From Prauserella alba (lineage in GTDB: Bacteria; Actinomycetota; Actinomycetes; Mycobacteriales; Pseudonocardiaceae): a stretch of DNA of 64,000 bases. The notes below the pieces were generated by a model. It was not told the DNA's origin. It was given only the letters and a program-made list of their open reading frames with translations, and made no database searches. Below, piece by piece: positions 17,854 through 26,200 of the stretch (position 1 is its first letter; every line of letters starts with the position of its first letter). The stretch is taken from NCBI RefSeq assembly GCF_024171735.1, contig NZ_JAMTCH010000004.1:744001-808000 (forward strand). Reading direction: 5' to 3'. The translations under genes were made by a program, and so were the position numbers.

Positions 17854-19281
17854 TCACGGGACGTCAGGCCGGGCCGGGCCGAGCCAGCGGCACAGCAGCA
17901 GGCAGACGTCGTCGTCGTGATCGGTGCCGCCGAGCATCTCGTGCAGCACGTTGTCGGTGCGCTCGGCGACCTTGCCGTCGCCGCACCGCTCGAACGCCGT
18001 CGCGAGACGTGCCATCCCGGCATCGAGGTCGCTCCTGCGGCGTTCGATCAGCCCGTCGGTGTACAGCGCGACGGACGAGTCCGGGGTGAGGCTGCGGCGG
18101 TGCTCGGGTATCGACGGCGTCAGATCGATACCGAGCATCGGACCGTGCTCGGCGTCGAGGTACACGACGTCACCGGAGGCGTCCTGCACCAGCGGCGGCG
18201 GATGCCCCGCACTCGCCCACCGGATCATGCCGCTGCGCAGCTGCACCTCGACGACCACGGCCGTGGCGTAGAGCGAGCCCCGGCTCTCCCTCAGCAGTTC
18301 GTGCACGAGCCGCAACGACGACGCGGGGCCGTGCCCCTCCAGCGCGTAGGCACGCAGCGCGTTCTGCAGCTGCCCCATCACGACGGCCGCGTCGAGCCCG
18401 TGCCCGGTGACGTCGCCGACGGTGAGCACGACCGTGCCGTCGGAACGGCTGAACGCGTCGTACCAGTCACCGCCGATGTGGACACCGCGCGTCGACGAGC
18501 GATACCGCGCGGCGATGTCGAATTCGTCCAATTCGACCAGTGCAGGCAGCATCGCGTGTTGCAGCCGCTGAGCGAGTTCGTGCTCCCGCTCGTACTCGTA
18601 GGCATTGCGCAGGCCGAGCGCGGTACGCCCCGCGACGGCGTGCGCCAGCGAGACGTCGTCGGCGGTGAAGCCGCGGTGCCTGCGCTCCAGATCCAGCACC
18701 CCGAGGGCGTGACGTCCCGCCAGCAACGGCACACTCAGCCTGCTCGACCCGGTGCGGACGGACCGGCGCGTGATCAGCGCCTGCTGGGCGGTCAGGTCGG
18801 GACGCACGTCGCCGGACGACGGCGTTGCACACCGCAGACCGTCGTCGGTCGAGCGCCACACGCGCGTGACGTCGGCCAGCTGGTGCGATTGGACGAGTGC
18901 CGAGACCTGCGAGAGCATCTCGGCGCTGTTGAGGGACGTCGCGGAGGCGCGGCTGACTTCGTCGAGGAAGGCCGTGCGGTCGATGTCGTCACGCGACGGC
19001 GACCCCACGACGGGCTTGTCGGTCAGCCGCCACCGAAGATCCCGGTCGCGGCTGCCGCGGGCGGGAGTGCGCACCTCCTGGGAGGGCAACTCTGTCTCAC
19101 CCAGTTGGCCGGGCACGATGTCGGTCAACGACTCCACGACGTGCCCTACGGGCGTCGCCGGGTCCAGGCTCTCGAGAACCTCGGCCAGCACTGCCCAGGC
19201 GTCGGCAGGCAGTCGCCCCGCGCGCACAGCCCTGGCAAGTTCAGCGCTGAGCGGGCCGCTCAACTCACGCTCGACACTCAC
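17854..19281 (-). CDS. GAF domain PP2C-type (SpoIIE/RsbU) serine phosphatase
   Basis: Predicted 475 residues, GTG start with CCTCC (minus GGAGG) nine bases upstream. Residues 1-100 resemble no named domain. Residues about 105-235 form a GAF-like sensor (SQVSALVQSHQLADVTRVW, LLAGRHALGVLDLERRHRGF). The SpoIIE phosphatase follows, with the metal-binding motifs GGDWYDAF, VGDVTGHGLDAAVVM, WASAGHPPPL, LYTDGLIERR and DDDVCLLLCR. Such enzymes dephosphorylate anti-anti-sigma factors in partner-switching stress pathways. It is divergent from an RsbW-like kinase gene, a natural partner. No anti-anti-sigma or sigma gene is adjacent. Confidence 0.92.
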   Translation of the reverse strand: MSVERELSGPLSAELARAVRAGRLPADAWAVLAEVLESLDPATPVGHVVESLTDIVPGQLGETELPSQEVRTPARGSRDRDLRWRLTDKPVVGSPSRDDIDRTAFLDEVSRASATSLNSAEMLSQVSALVQSHQLADVTRVWRSTDDGLRCATPSSGDVRPDLTAQQALITRRSVRTGSSRLSVPLLAGRHALGVLDLERRHRGFTADDVSLAHAVAGRTALGLRNAYEYEREHELAQRLQHAMLPALVELDEFDIAARYRSSTRGVHIGGDWYDAFSRSDGTVVLTVGDVTGHGLDAAVVMGQLQNALRAYALEGHGPASSLRLVHELLRESRGSLYATAVVVEVQLRSGMIRWASAGHPPPLVQDASGDVVYLDAEHGPMLGIDLTPSIPEHRRSLTPDSSVALYTDGLIERRRSDLDAGMARLATAFERCGDGKVAERTDNVLHEMLGGTDHDDDVCLLLCRWLGPARPDVP

Positions 19282-19552
19282 CGGGACTCACCTCCGCACA
19301 AGCTGGGCCTCCACTATGCCCGCTGCCAGCGAAGATGTCTCGTGACAGCCGCGTGAGTGTCACCCAAGAAGCGCAACGCGAGAAGTTCGTCCGGATGCGT
19401 GTACCGACCCACGACAGAGGGCACACGGAGGTTGTGAACGATCCCGCGGTCGACGCCCGATCGGCGGAGTCCCCGGAAACCGGGCGTTCCACAGCCCACC
19501 GGCCGACTCTGCCACATCGACGGCGACAACCGCCGAGCCGACGGGGCTGACG

Positions 19553-20017
19553 ATGATGATTGAGCAGAGCCGTGTCGCGGCCGACACCCTCGTAGTCGAC
19601 ATCGCGCTGGACATGACGCCGTGCAGTCCCACCGATGCCCGCCACACCGTGGACGCCGCGCTCGGCATCGGTGACGAGTCCTTGCGCCAGAACGTGTTGC
19701 TGCTGGTCACCGAGCTGGCGACCAATGCCGTCGTCCACGGGAGCCCGCCGTGCAGGTTGCGCGTGCGCGCCCGTCCGGAGCGGCTGCGCATCGAGGTGTC
19801 CGACACCGACCCCCGGCAGCCCGTCGTGCTGCACCCCGGACCCGACGTCGACCACGGTCGTGGCCTACTGCTGGTGGCGGCACTCGCCGACGACTGGGGT
19901 GTCGACCAGGCCCACGGCGCATCGAACCGGGACGCCAAGGTCGTGTGGGCGGAGCTGCCGTTCACGCCGCTGACATCGCCCGAACGAGGGGTTTCGCAGC
20001 CGGCGCTCCGGCCCTGA
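19553..20017 (+). CDS. RsbW-like HATPase (anti-sigma factor-type kinase)
   Basis: Predicted 154 residues, soluble. The GHKL ATP-binding elements are the N box LLVTELATNAVVHG (about 50-63), the G1-like segment EVSDTDPRQPVV and the G2 segment HGRGLLLVAALADDWGV. Such single-domain kinases phosphorylate anti-anti-sigma proteins and bind alternative sigma factors. The start is one of two adjacent ATGs at 19553/19556. It is divergent from the SpoIIE phosphatase gene, with a 271-base shared upstream region. The C-terminal 20 residues (LTSPERGVSQPALRP) are probably disordered. Confidence 0.88.
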   Translation: MMIEQSRVAADTLVVDIALDMTPCSPTDARHTVDAALGIGDESLRQNVLLLVTELATNAVVHGSPPCRLRVRARPERLRIEVSDTDPRQPVVLHPGPDVDHGRGLLLVAALADDWGVDQAHGASNRDAKVVWAELPFTPLTSPERGVSQPALRP

Positions 20018-20144
20018 GGGTCCCGCTCCCGGAGGCGTCCCGCGTCCGAGGGGACGGCCTGCGCTGCAGGTGAGCGCCCCGGCGAGGGAGCCGCGAGGGG
20101 TACCCACGCCGACATCCACCTTCGGGCGGACCCACAATGGGTGA

Positions 20145-20513
20145 ATGACGACCTGGGCACGACTCGTACCGGCACTGCTGCTGCCTGCCGTCGTGCTGGC
20201 CGGGGCAGCCGCGTGCACCGACGACCCGAACCCCGCACCCACGTCCACGACCTCCGCGTCCGCGGCACCGCCGTCCGGGTCGGTGCCCTACTCGCAGCCG
20301 ACGTCTCCGGGAAACCCGTCGGCCAGGACCGGCGGCGCGGACACCGGACCGGGCTGTGGGGAGCGAGCCCTCGAGGCGGGCGAGTTCAACCCGGACTGCA
20401 AGGAGTATCAGGGCCATCTCGACCCCGGCGGACGAGGCCGCGGCGACACGGCAGGCGAAGCGCAGCTCGAATACGCCTGCGAGCAGGGCTACGTCCCCAA
20501 GGAGAAGTGCTGA
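20145..20513 (+). CDS. small secreted lipoprotein of unknown function
   Basis: Predicted 122 residues. The signal MTTWARLVPALLLPAVVL leads to a lipobox-like LAGAAAC (C24). The mature part begins with a Thr/Ser/Pro-rich linker (NPAPTSTTSASAAPPSGS), then a small domain with four cysteines (GPGCGE, NPDCKE, YACEQ and the last residue Cys), which may form two disulfides. No family was recognised. It stands alone between the RsbW-like gene and a convergent CBS-BON gene; a dispersed hairpin repeat lies just after the stop. Confidence 0.75.
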   Translation: MTTWARLVPALLLPAVVLAGAAACTDDPNPAPTSTTSASAAPPSGSVPYSQPTSPGNPSARTGGADTGPGCGERALEAGEFNPDCKEYQGHLDPGGRGRGDTAGEAQLEYACEQGYVPKEKC

Positions 20514-20518
20514 GTCAC

Positions 20519-20543
20519 GTCCCGCGTGTCCTGCACCCGGGAC
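20519..20543. repeat. dispersed hairpin element, copy 1
   Basis: GTCCCG (20519-20524) and CGGGAC (20538-20543) flank a loop holding CGTGTCCTGCAC. The same loop word recurs twice near 33.9 kb. It lies 5 bases after the lipoprotein stop. Confidence 0.55.
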
Positions 20544-20723
20544 CGGCCAGTCGGGCAGGAGCGCCCGGTGCGGTTTCCGGTGCGCCTCGGCCGCTGCCCG
20601 GCTCCCCGGTCGTTCCGGCACCCCGGCGACCGTCAGGATGCGCTGCGAGCAACGGGTGAACCGGGACTCCTGGCAGGCCGGCGACGGCCTCGGCCTGCCC
20701 GGAGGAATCGGTGACCGCGCCCC

Positions 20724-21320
20724 TCAGCCCCAGGACGACGATCGCTGCTGGGGAATCAGCGCGGCGACGTCGGTGCTCGTCACGCCCGGCACGGTGCGCG
20801 CCAGCGCGTCGACCACCCTGCGTTCGGCGAGATCGGCGAACTCACCCCGGATGGTGGCTGTGCCGCCGACCACGTCCACCGCCCAGCGCCGCCCGTGGCC
20901 CGAGTAGTCGGCCAGCGTGCGGCGCAACTGCGCCGCGACGGCGTCGTCCTGACGCACGAGCGGCCCCAGCAGATCGCGACGGCTGATCACCCCGACCAGC
21001 ACACCGTCGTACACGACGGGGACGCACCGCCACCGGTCCGCCAACAGTTTCGTCGCCACCCGGAGAACATCGGTGTCGGCGTCGACGACCTCGGCCGGAC
21101 TGGTCATCGCGTCGCCGACGGTCACGCCCGTGGGAAGCGGGCCTGCGCCGGCAGCGCGCAGCGCGTCGGCCTCGGTGAAGACACCGATCACCCGTTCTCC
21201 CTCGTCGACGACGGGCAGCCCGGCGAAACCGTGGTGCAGCAACAGCGAGATGCCGTCACGAATCGGAGTGTCGGGGCCCGTCGACACGACCGGCCTGGTC
21301 ATGAGGTCTCGTGCTTTCAT
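20724..21320 (-). CDS. CBS-pair protein with C-terminal BON domain
   Basis: Predicted 198 residues, from ATG 21320 with GGGAG upstream. Two CBS repeats span about 1-60 (MTRPVVSTGPDTPIRDG, GLPVVDEGERVIGVFTEADAL) and 68-122 (DAMTSPAEVVDADTDVL, CVPVVYDGVLVGVISRRDLL). A BON-like domain occupies about 128-195 (VVGGTATIRGEFADLAERRVV, VPGVTSTDV). CBS pairs bind adenosyl ligands; BON domains bind lipids or membranes. Proteins of this build are common in actinobacterial dormancy or stress sets, but no function can be assigned here. It ends convergently toward the small lipoprotein. Confidence 0.88.
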   Translation of the reverse strand: MKARDLMTRPVVSTGPDTPIRDGISLLLHHGFAGLPVVDEGERVIGVFTEADALRAAGAGPLPTGVTVGDAMTSPAEVVDADTDVLRVATKLLADRWRCVPVVYDGVLVGVISRRDLLGPLVRQDDAVAAQLRRTLADYSGHGRRWAVDVVGGTATIRGEFADLAERRVVDALARTVPGVTSTDVAALIPQQRSSSWG

Positions 21321-21443
21321 CGGCGCACTCCCAAACATCGCCGCGCCCGGCGAACACCGTGCCGAGGCTTGTTCCCGACGCTACGAGCGCTCACGTGCCG
21401 CGACTGCCTGCCTTTGTCACCGATCCGTTGGGACTTCGGTCCC

Positions 21444-22784
21444 TCAGCCGTTCCGGGCGGACAGGAAACGCTGCCTGCCCTCCGCGAGGTCGGCGACCGG
21501 GTCCGGGTAGTCCAGCGCCCGGCGCTCGCACGAAGGGAGTCGCCACGGTTCATGCACCGCAGCCCCTGGAATGCCGCGCAACTCCGGGACGTACCGGCGC
21601 ACGTAATCGCCCGCCGGGTCGTACCGCATCGCCTGCCGGAGCGGGTTGAGCACACGATTCGGCCGGGTGTCGGCACCCGTACCCGCGACCCATTGCCAGT
21701 TCAGCTGGTTGTTGGCCACATCGGCGTCGACGAGGTGCCACTGGAAGTGCCGCGCTCCTTCCCGCCAGTCCACGTACAGGGTCTTGGTCAGGAAGCTCGC
21801 CGTGATCATGCGGGCACGGTTGTGCATCCAGCCTTCCCTGAGCAGCTGGCGCATCCCGGCGTCGACGATCGGATAGCCGGTGCGGCCCTCGCGCCACGCC
21901 GCCAGTTCCTCGGGCGCGTCCCGCCAGTCGTCGCCGCGGGGGCGGTAGTCCTGCCTCGCCGTCGCCGGCCGGGCGGCCAGCATCTGATGGTGGAAGTCCC
22001 GCCAGGCGAGCTGCCTGCCGAACTCCCACGCTCCCTGTGATCCTCCGCCCGCGCGGTGCAGCACTTCCACCGGCGAGAGGGTGCCGAAATGCAGGTGCGG
22101 AGAAAGCCGCGACGTGCGATCGCCCGCCAGGTCGTCACGCCCTTCGGCGTAGCCGGTCACGGCGTTGGCGGCCCATTCGGCCAACAATGCGCGGCCGGCT
22201 CGCTCCCCACCGTCGGCGAGCTCCGGAGCGCGGAGCCCGTCTCCCTGTGCGACGTCGCGCGGCTCCGCCGAATCGGCTTCCGGCGTCGTGATCCGGGGTG
22301 GCGGCGGCAGCGGTGTCCGTCTCGCCGCTGCCTGCCACCGCCGCAGATACGGAGTGAAGACGGCGAAGTGATCGCCTCCGCCGGTGGGTGTGATCTCACC
22401 GGGCGCCGCGGCGGTGGTGACCGTGTCGTGGACGTGTACGGCGACGCCGGGGATCTCCTCCAGCCGTTCCTGCCTGCGCTGGGCGTAGCCACTGACGTCC
22501 GCCGAGACATGCACGTCCGACACGTCGTTCTCGGCGATCAACCGGGAAACCGCCGTGACGGGGTCGCCCCGCCGGATGATCAGCGCCCCGCCGAGGTCCT
22601 GGAGCGCGGCGTCCAGGTCGGCAAGGCACCTGTGGAGAAACGCGGCGCGGTTCGGCGGGGCGGGAAGCCCCGGGTCGAGCACGAACAGCGGTACGACCCT
22701 GTCGGCACCGACCGCAGCCGCGTACAGCATCGGGTTGTCGTTGATCCGCAGATCTCGCGTGAACAGCGCGATCGAGGTCCGCAT
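21444..22784 (-). CDS. phr: deoxyribodipyrimidine photolyase
   Basis: Predicted 446 residues from ATG 22784. It repairs UV-induced cyclobutane pyrimidine dimers using FAD and blue light. The N-terminal photolyase domain begins ALFTRDLRINDNPML. The FAD and DNA-binding C-terminal half contains SRLSPHLHFGTLSP, WREGRTGYPIVDAGMRQL, EGWMHNRARMITASFL and NQLNWQWVAGTGADT, all hallmarks of class I CPD photolyases. It lies 20 bases after rskA and is probably the last gene of the sigK operon, so UV/light repair would be under SigK control. The open frame runs on to 23453 within rskA but is only an overlap artefact. Confidence 0.93.
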   Translation of the reverse strand: MRTSIALFTRDLRINDNPMLYAAAVGADRVVPLFVLDPGLPAPPNRAAFLHRCLADLDAALQDLGGALIIRRGDPVTAVSRLIAENDVSDVHVSADVSGYAQRRQERLEEIPGVAVHVHDTVTTAAAPGEITPTGGGDHFAVFTPYLRRWQAAARRTPLPPPPRITTPEADSAEPRDVAQGDGLRAPELADGGERAGRALLAEWAANAVTGYAEGRDDLAGDRTSRLSPHLHFGTLSPVEVLHRAGGGSQGAWEFGRQLAWRDFHHQMLAARPATARQDYRPRGDDWRDAPEELAAWREGRTGYPIVDAGMRQLLREGWMHNRARMITASFLTKTLYVDWREGARHFQWHLVDADVANNQLNWQWVAGTGADTRPNRVLNPLRQAMRYDPAGDYVRRYVPELRGIPGAAVHEPWRLPSCERRALDYPDPVADLAEGRQRFLSARNG

Positions 22785-22804
22785 CGGGGATAGGCCTTTC
22801 CGGG

Positions 22805-23554
22805 TCAGGCGCGCAGGGACAGCAACATGAACGGGTCGGTGGTCGGCTGTTGCGACCCTCCCGCCGGTTCGGTCGTCACGCCGAGCTTCGTGGTGTCGCC
22901 GGGCATGTCCGCCGTGACCGGTACGTCGCCGCCGGTGAGTACCCCCATCGAGGTGGCTCCCTGCTCGTTGATGGCCCAGAGCTGGTGCACCTTGTCCTCC
23001 GGTGCGGCCGGCATGTGTTCGCTCATGAACACGACCTTGCCGAGTTCGGCCGAGACGATCGCGGTCGCCACGGCACCTCCCTCGGAGGCATGCATGATCC
23101 TGGCGTCCGGGGCGTGCAGCAGGCGGGCCATCTCGGCTCCCCGCTCGCCCGCCTGCTCGATCCGCTGCTGTGCCTGGTCGAGTTCCTGCTGTGACTGCCA
23201 TGCGGCGACACCGAACACGGCGGCCAGACCGATCCCGACGACCGAGGCGGCAACGGCGAGGCGCGTGGCCAACCGGGACGTCGCTCGCGCCTTCCGTGTC
23301 CCGATCGGCACCGGTTGAGCCGTCGGCGGCTCCTGCCGGGTGTGTGCGATCTCGTGCAGTACACGGCCCTTGAGCTCGGCGGGCGGTTCCTCGGCGGCGG
23401 CGACGCCGAGCATACCCGCCGCTTCCCGCAGCTCCCGCACTTCCTGCGCGCACTCACCGCATTCGGCGAGGTGATGCTCGAACTCGGCGCGTTCCGGTCC
23501 CGTGAGCGCGTCCACCGCGTAGGCGCCGGTGAGACCTGCCATCTCGTTGCTCAT
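22805..23554 (-). CDS. rskA: anti-sigma-K factor RskA
   Basis: Predicted 249 residues. The cytoplasmic N-terminal anti-sigma domain (about 1-75) has AVDALTGPERAEFEHHLAEC with the His and Cys residues of the zinc anti-sigma type (HHLAECGEC). One membrane helix (LAVAASVVGIGLAAVFGVAA) lies near 95-115, then an external coiled segment and an RskA C-terminal domain (DKVHQLWAINEQGA, MGVLTGGD). It holds SigK inactive until cut by membrane proteolysis in the mycobacterial system. Its ATG shares the A of the sigK stop codon (TGATG), so the two are translationally coupled. Confidence 0.93.
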   Translation of the reverse strand: MSNEMAGLTGAYAVDALTGPERAEFEHHLAECGECAQEVRELREAAGMLGVAAAEEPPAELKGRVLHEIAHTRQEPPTAQPVPIGTRKARATSRLATRLAVAASVVGIGLAAVFGVAAWQSQQELDQAQQRIEQAGERGAEMARLLHAPDARIMHASEGGAVATAIVSAELGKVVFMSEHMPAAPEDKVHQLWAINEQGATSMGVLTGGDVPVTADMPGDTTKLGVTTEPAGGSQQPTTDPFMLLSLRA

Positions 23555-24156
23555 CAGCCCACCCCCAGGCAATCGCGCAGGCGGATCAGCCCGTCCCGCA
23601 GGCGGGTCTTCACCGTGGCCGTCGGCGAGCCCACCAACTCGGCCGCCTCTCGGTAGGTGTAACCGCGGTAATAGGTCAGCAGCACCGATTCCCGCTGCAG
23701 TTCGGTCAATGTGGACATACACCGGCGCACCTGGCGCTGTTCCAGGCGACCGAGCACGGACTCACTGACCTCGTCGAACGCGCGGGCTCCTGAGCGGGAA
23801 CCCACCTTGGCCTCACGGTCGGCCGCGGACTGCTCGGCCCGCACCCGGTCCACCGCGCGCCGGTGCGCGAGGGTCAGTACCCAGGTCATGGCGCCGCCCT
23901 TCTCGGGCCGATAGTGCGTCGCGGTGCGCCACACCTCGACGAGCACCTCCTGGGTGACCTCTTCGGACTGCGCGGCGTCCCGGAGCAAGCGGCGCACGAG
24001 CCCGAAGACAGGCCTGACGATCAACTCGTAGAGCTGTTCGAAGGCTGCTTCATTCCCCTTGGCGACCTCCACCAACAGGGCACGCGCGTCCGGAGCGGGC
24101 TGCGGCTGCCCAGCCCATCCCAGCGGCGGCTCGGCAGACTGCGGACCGTCATCCAC
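23554..24156 (-). CDS. sigK: ECF RNA polymerase sigma factor SigK
   Basis: Predicted 200 residues from GTG 24156 (spacing 9 from GGGAG); a TTG at 24165 is the alternative. Region 2 shows AAFEQLYELIVRPVFGLVRR and SEEVTQEVLVEVWRTATHY; region 4 shows TELQRESVLLTYYRGYTYREA followed by VKTRLRDGLIRLRD, the helix-turn-helix for the -35 element. Followed by rskA with a one-base overlap. The gene order amine oxidase, DUF1365, CFA methyltransferase, sigK, rskA matches the M. tuberculosis Rv0449c-Rv0444c block as I recall it, with photolyase in place of later genes. Confidence 0.94.
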   Translation of the reverse strand: MDDGPQSAEPPLGWAGQPQPAPDARALLVEVAKGNEAAFEQLYELIVRPVFGLVRRLLRDAAQSEEVTQEVLVEVWRTATHYRPEKGGAMTWVLTLAHRRAVDRVRAEQSAADREAKVGSRSGARAFDEVSESVLGRLEQRQVRRCMSTLTELQRESVLLTYYRGYTYREAAELVGSPTATVKTRLRDGLIRLRDCLGVG

Positions 24157-24206
24157 ACCAATCAACTCCCTCCCCTGCGACGCCTACCGCGCCGCCCCGA
24201 CATTCT

Positions 24207-25490
24207 TCAGCGACGAGCGGTTTTGTGCAGACCGAACTGCCAGACGTCGAGATAGCCGGAGCGGAATCCCGCTTCGCTGTATGCCAGGTAGAACTCCCAC
24301 ACCCGCGGCAGTGTTCGGCCCAGACCGAGCTCGGCGACGGCGGAGTGTCGCTCGGCCAGTCGCTCCCGCCAGCGCCGCAGTGTTTCCGCGTAGCCGGGTC
24401 CGAAGCCGCGCCGTTCGGCCAGCGCCATACCGGTGTTGACCTCGACGTTGCGTTCCACGACGCGTACCGACGGGAGCAGCCCGCCGGGAAAGACGTACTT
24501 GTGGATCCAGGTGTACGAGTCGCGGGTGGCCAGCAGCCGGTCGTGCGGCATCGTTATGGCCTGGATACTCGCCCGGCCGCCGTCCACCAGGAGTCGGTCC
24601 AGTGTTGCGAAGTAGGACGGCCAGTACTCCCAGCCGACCGCCTCGATCATCTCGATGCTGACCACCGCGTCGTAGCGGCCCTCGACCTCCCGGTAGTCGC
24701 GGAGCTGCACGTCGACCACGTCGTCCAACCCGGCGGCCCGTACCCGCTCGACGGCTAGTCTCCGCTGCTGCTCGGACAACGTGACGGTCGTGACGGAGGC
24801 GCCGCGTCGCGCGGCACGTATCGCCAATGATCCCCACCCAGTGCCGATCTCCAGCATCCGCGTTCCCGACCGCACTCCGGCCAGGTCGAGCATCGAGTCC
24901 AGTTTGGATAGTTGCGCGGCCTCGAGATCGTCGCCCGGCCTCAACGGCGCGCCCGAGTAGGTCATCGTCTCGTCGAGAAAAGCGGCGAAGAACTCGTTGG
25001 ACAGGTCGTAATGCCGGTGAATGTTGCGACGTGCGCCCGACGTGGTGTTACGTTCCGACCCCGGCTGGGTGGCGTCGACCCAACGGCGCAGGACCTGTAG
25101 CGGCGCCGGGACCAGGCTGGGCAGCTGCGCCGCGAATCGGGTCAGCAGTTCCGCGAGGTCGGGACTCGACCAGTCACCGGCCAGATAGGCCTCCCCGAAA
25201 CCGATCTTGCCGTCCGCTCCGAGCCGGTGGAAGAAGTCCCCCGGCCGCTCGATCCGCATCAGGGGCGCCTCGGGGCCACCGGCGCCGAGGCGTTCCCCGC
25301 CCGCGACCGCGACGCGCACCGGCAGCCGGCGGACCGCGTGCCGGAAGAGCCTGCCGGCCGCCGCGGCACGCAACGGCGAGTGTGGTGCGCCGGGGACGTC
25401 CTGCCCTGGCAATGGCGGTCCAGCGGCGATCGCGTTGGCGGACGCCTCGTGGAATCCGGCGTGGTGCAGGCCGGCGTCGGTGGTACTCAT
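24207..25490 (-). CDS. cyclopropane-fatty-acid-synthase-type SAM methyltransferase (UfaA1-like)
   Basis: Predicted 427 residues. AGGAG lies just before ATG 25490, which overlaps the DUF1365 stop by four bases. The N-terminal third is the mainly lipid-binding region of CFA synthases (PGDFFHRLGADGKIGFGEAY). The SAM-binding loop is LEIGTGWGSLAIRAA, followed by VTTVTLSEQQ, EMIEAVGWEYW and GGRASIQAITM. It transfers a methyl or methylene group to unsaturated phospholipid acyl chains. Position between DUF1365 and sigK equals that of ufaA1 in mycobacteria. In Rhodobacter related genes belong to the singlet-oxygen response; the product here is unknown (cyclopropane, methyl-branched or furan-type). Confidence 0.92.
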   Translation of the reverse strand: MSTTDAGLHHAGFHEASANAIAAGPPLPGQDVPGAPHSPLRAAAAGRLFRHAVRRLPVRVAVAGGERLGAGGPEAPLMRIERPGDFFHRLGADGKIGFGEAYLAGDWSSPDLAELLTRFAAQLPSLVPAPLQVLRRWVDATQPGSERNTTSGARRNIHRHYDLSNEFFAAFLDETMTYSGAPLRPGDDLEAAQLSKLDSMLDLAGVRSGTRMLEIGTGWGSLAIRAARRGASVTTVTLSEQQRRLAVERVRAAGLDDVVDVQLRDYREVEGRYDAVVSIEMIEAVGWEYWPSYFATLDRLLVDGGRASIQAITMPHDRLLATRDSYTWIHKYVFPGGLLPSVRVVERNVEVNTGMALAERRGFGPGYAETLRRWRERLAERHSAVAELGLGRTLPRVWEFYLAYSEAGFRSGYLDVWQFGLHKTARR

Positions 25491-26200
25491 CGATTCTCCT
25501 GACGGCGCGGGGTGATCGGAACTCTCCGCAGCCACAGCGCAACGCCGTGACGGCGGATCGAGGCGGAAACCCGTTGTGGCACGAACGGCCTGCGCAGCAG
25601 CATGCGCACGAGTGCACGGTTGGTCGCGGGCTCGCGGGTACCGGTCATGGTGGCGCTGAGCAGCTGCTTCCCGTCGTCGCCGAGCTGGACCCGAACGGCC
25701 AGCCGCTCGGCCGGTCGCGGCAACCGCATGCGGTATCGGCCGTGACCGGGCAGGAACGGCGACACGTAGAGCTGTTTGTCCGCTTCGGCTCGGCCGTCCG
25801 GGTCCGGCGACAGCAGATAGCGATGCTGCTGCCCGTACGTGTTGTGCACTTCCGCGACGACGCAGGCCTGCCGACCGTCGCGAAAATGGCACCAGTAGAC
25901 GGTGATCGGGTTGAACACGTACCCCAGTACGCGGGCGTGTGCCAGCATCAGTATCCGGCCGCCGTCCAGCCGCACGCCGCGAGCGGCGAGCCACCGATCG
26001 AGATTGCGGCGGATGGGCTCGTCTTTCGCCCCGAGGTGGTCACGCGCGTCGAAGCCGGCGAAGGGACGCAACCACCACGGCAGTCGAGGCAGCCGGTCCA
26101 GGTCGACGAGCCAGGTGTAGAGGTGGTTGCGGAAGGACCGGGCGAGGCCGACGTGGCGGGTGTGTGTCACCACGACGTCGTAGAGCGCGGGCGCGGTCAC
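25487..26200 (-). CDS. DUF1365 domain protein
   Basis: Predicted 237 residues, GTG start overlapping the amine-oxidase stop by four bases (GTGA). DUF1365 signatures are plain: HTRHVGLARSFRNHLYTWLVDLD, the central VLGYVFNPITVYWCHFRDG, and VHNTYGQQHRYLL, then DKQLYVSPFLP. No membrane segment is obvious. The family is almost always next to a flavin amine oxidase and a CFA-type methyltransferase, implying one step of the same acyl-chain modification, possibly substrate handling. The biochemical role is not established. Third from the end of the sigK operon upstream part. Confidence 0.92.
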   Translation of the reverse strand: MTAPALYDVVVTHTRHVGLARSFRNHLYTWLVDLDRLPRLPWWLRPFAGFDARDHLGAKDEPIRRNLDRWLAARGVRLDGGRILMLAHARVLGYVFNPITVYWCHFRDGRQACVVAEVHNTYGQQHRYLLSPDPDGRAEADKQLYVSPFLPGHGRYRMRLPRPAERLAVRVQLGDDGKQLLSATMTGTREPATNRALVRMLLRRPFVPQRVSASIRRHGVALWLRRVPITPRRQENR

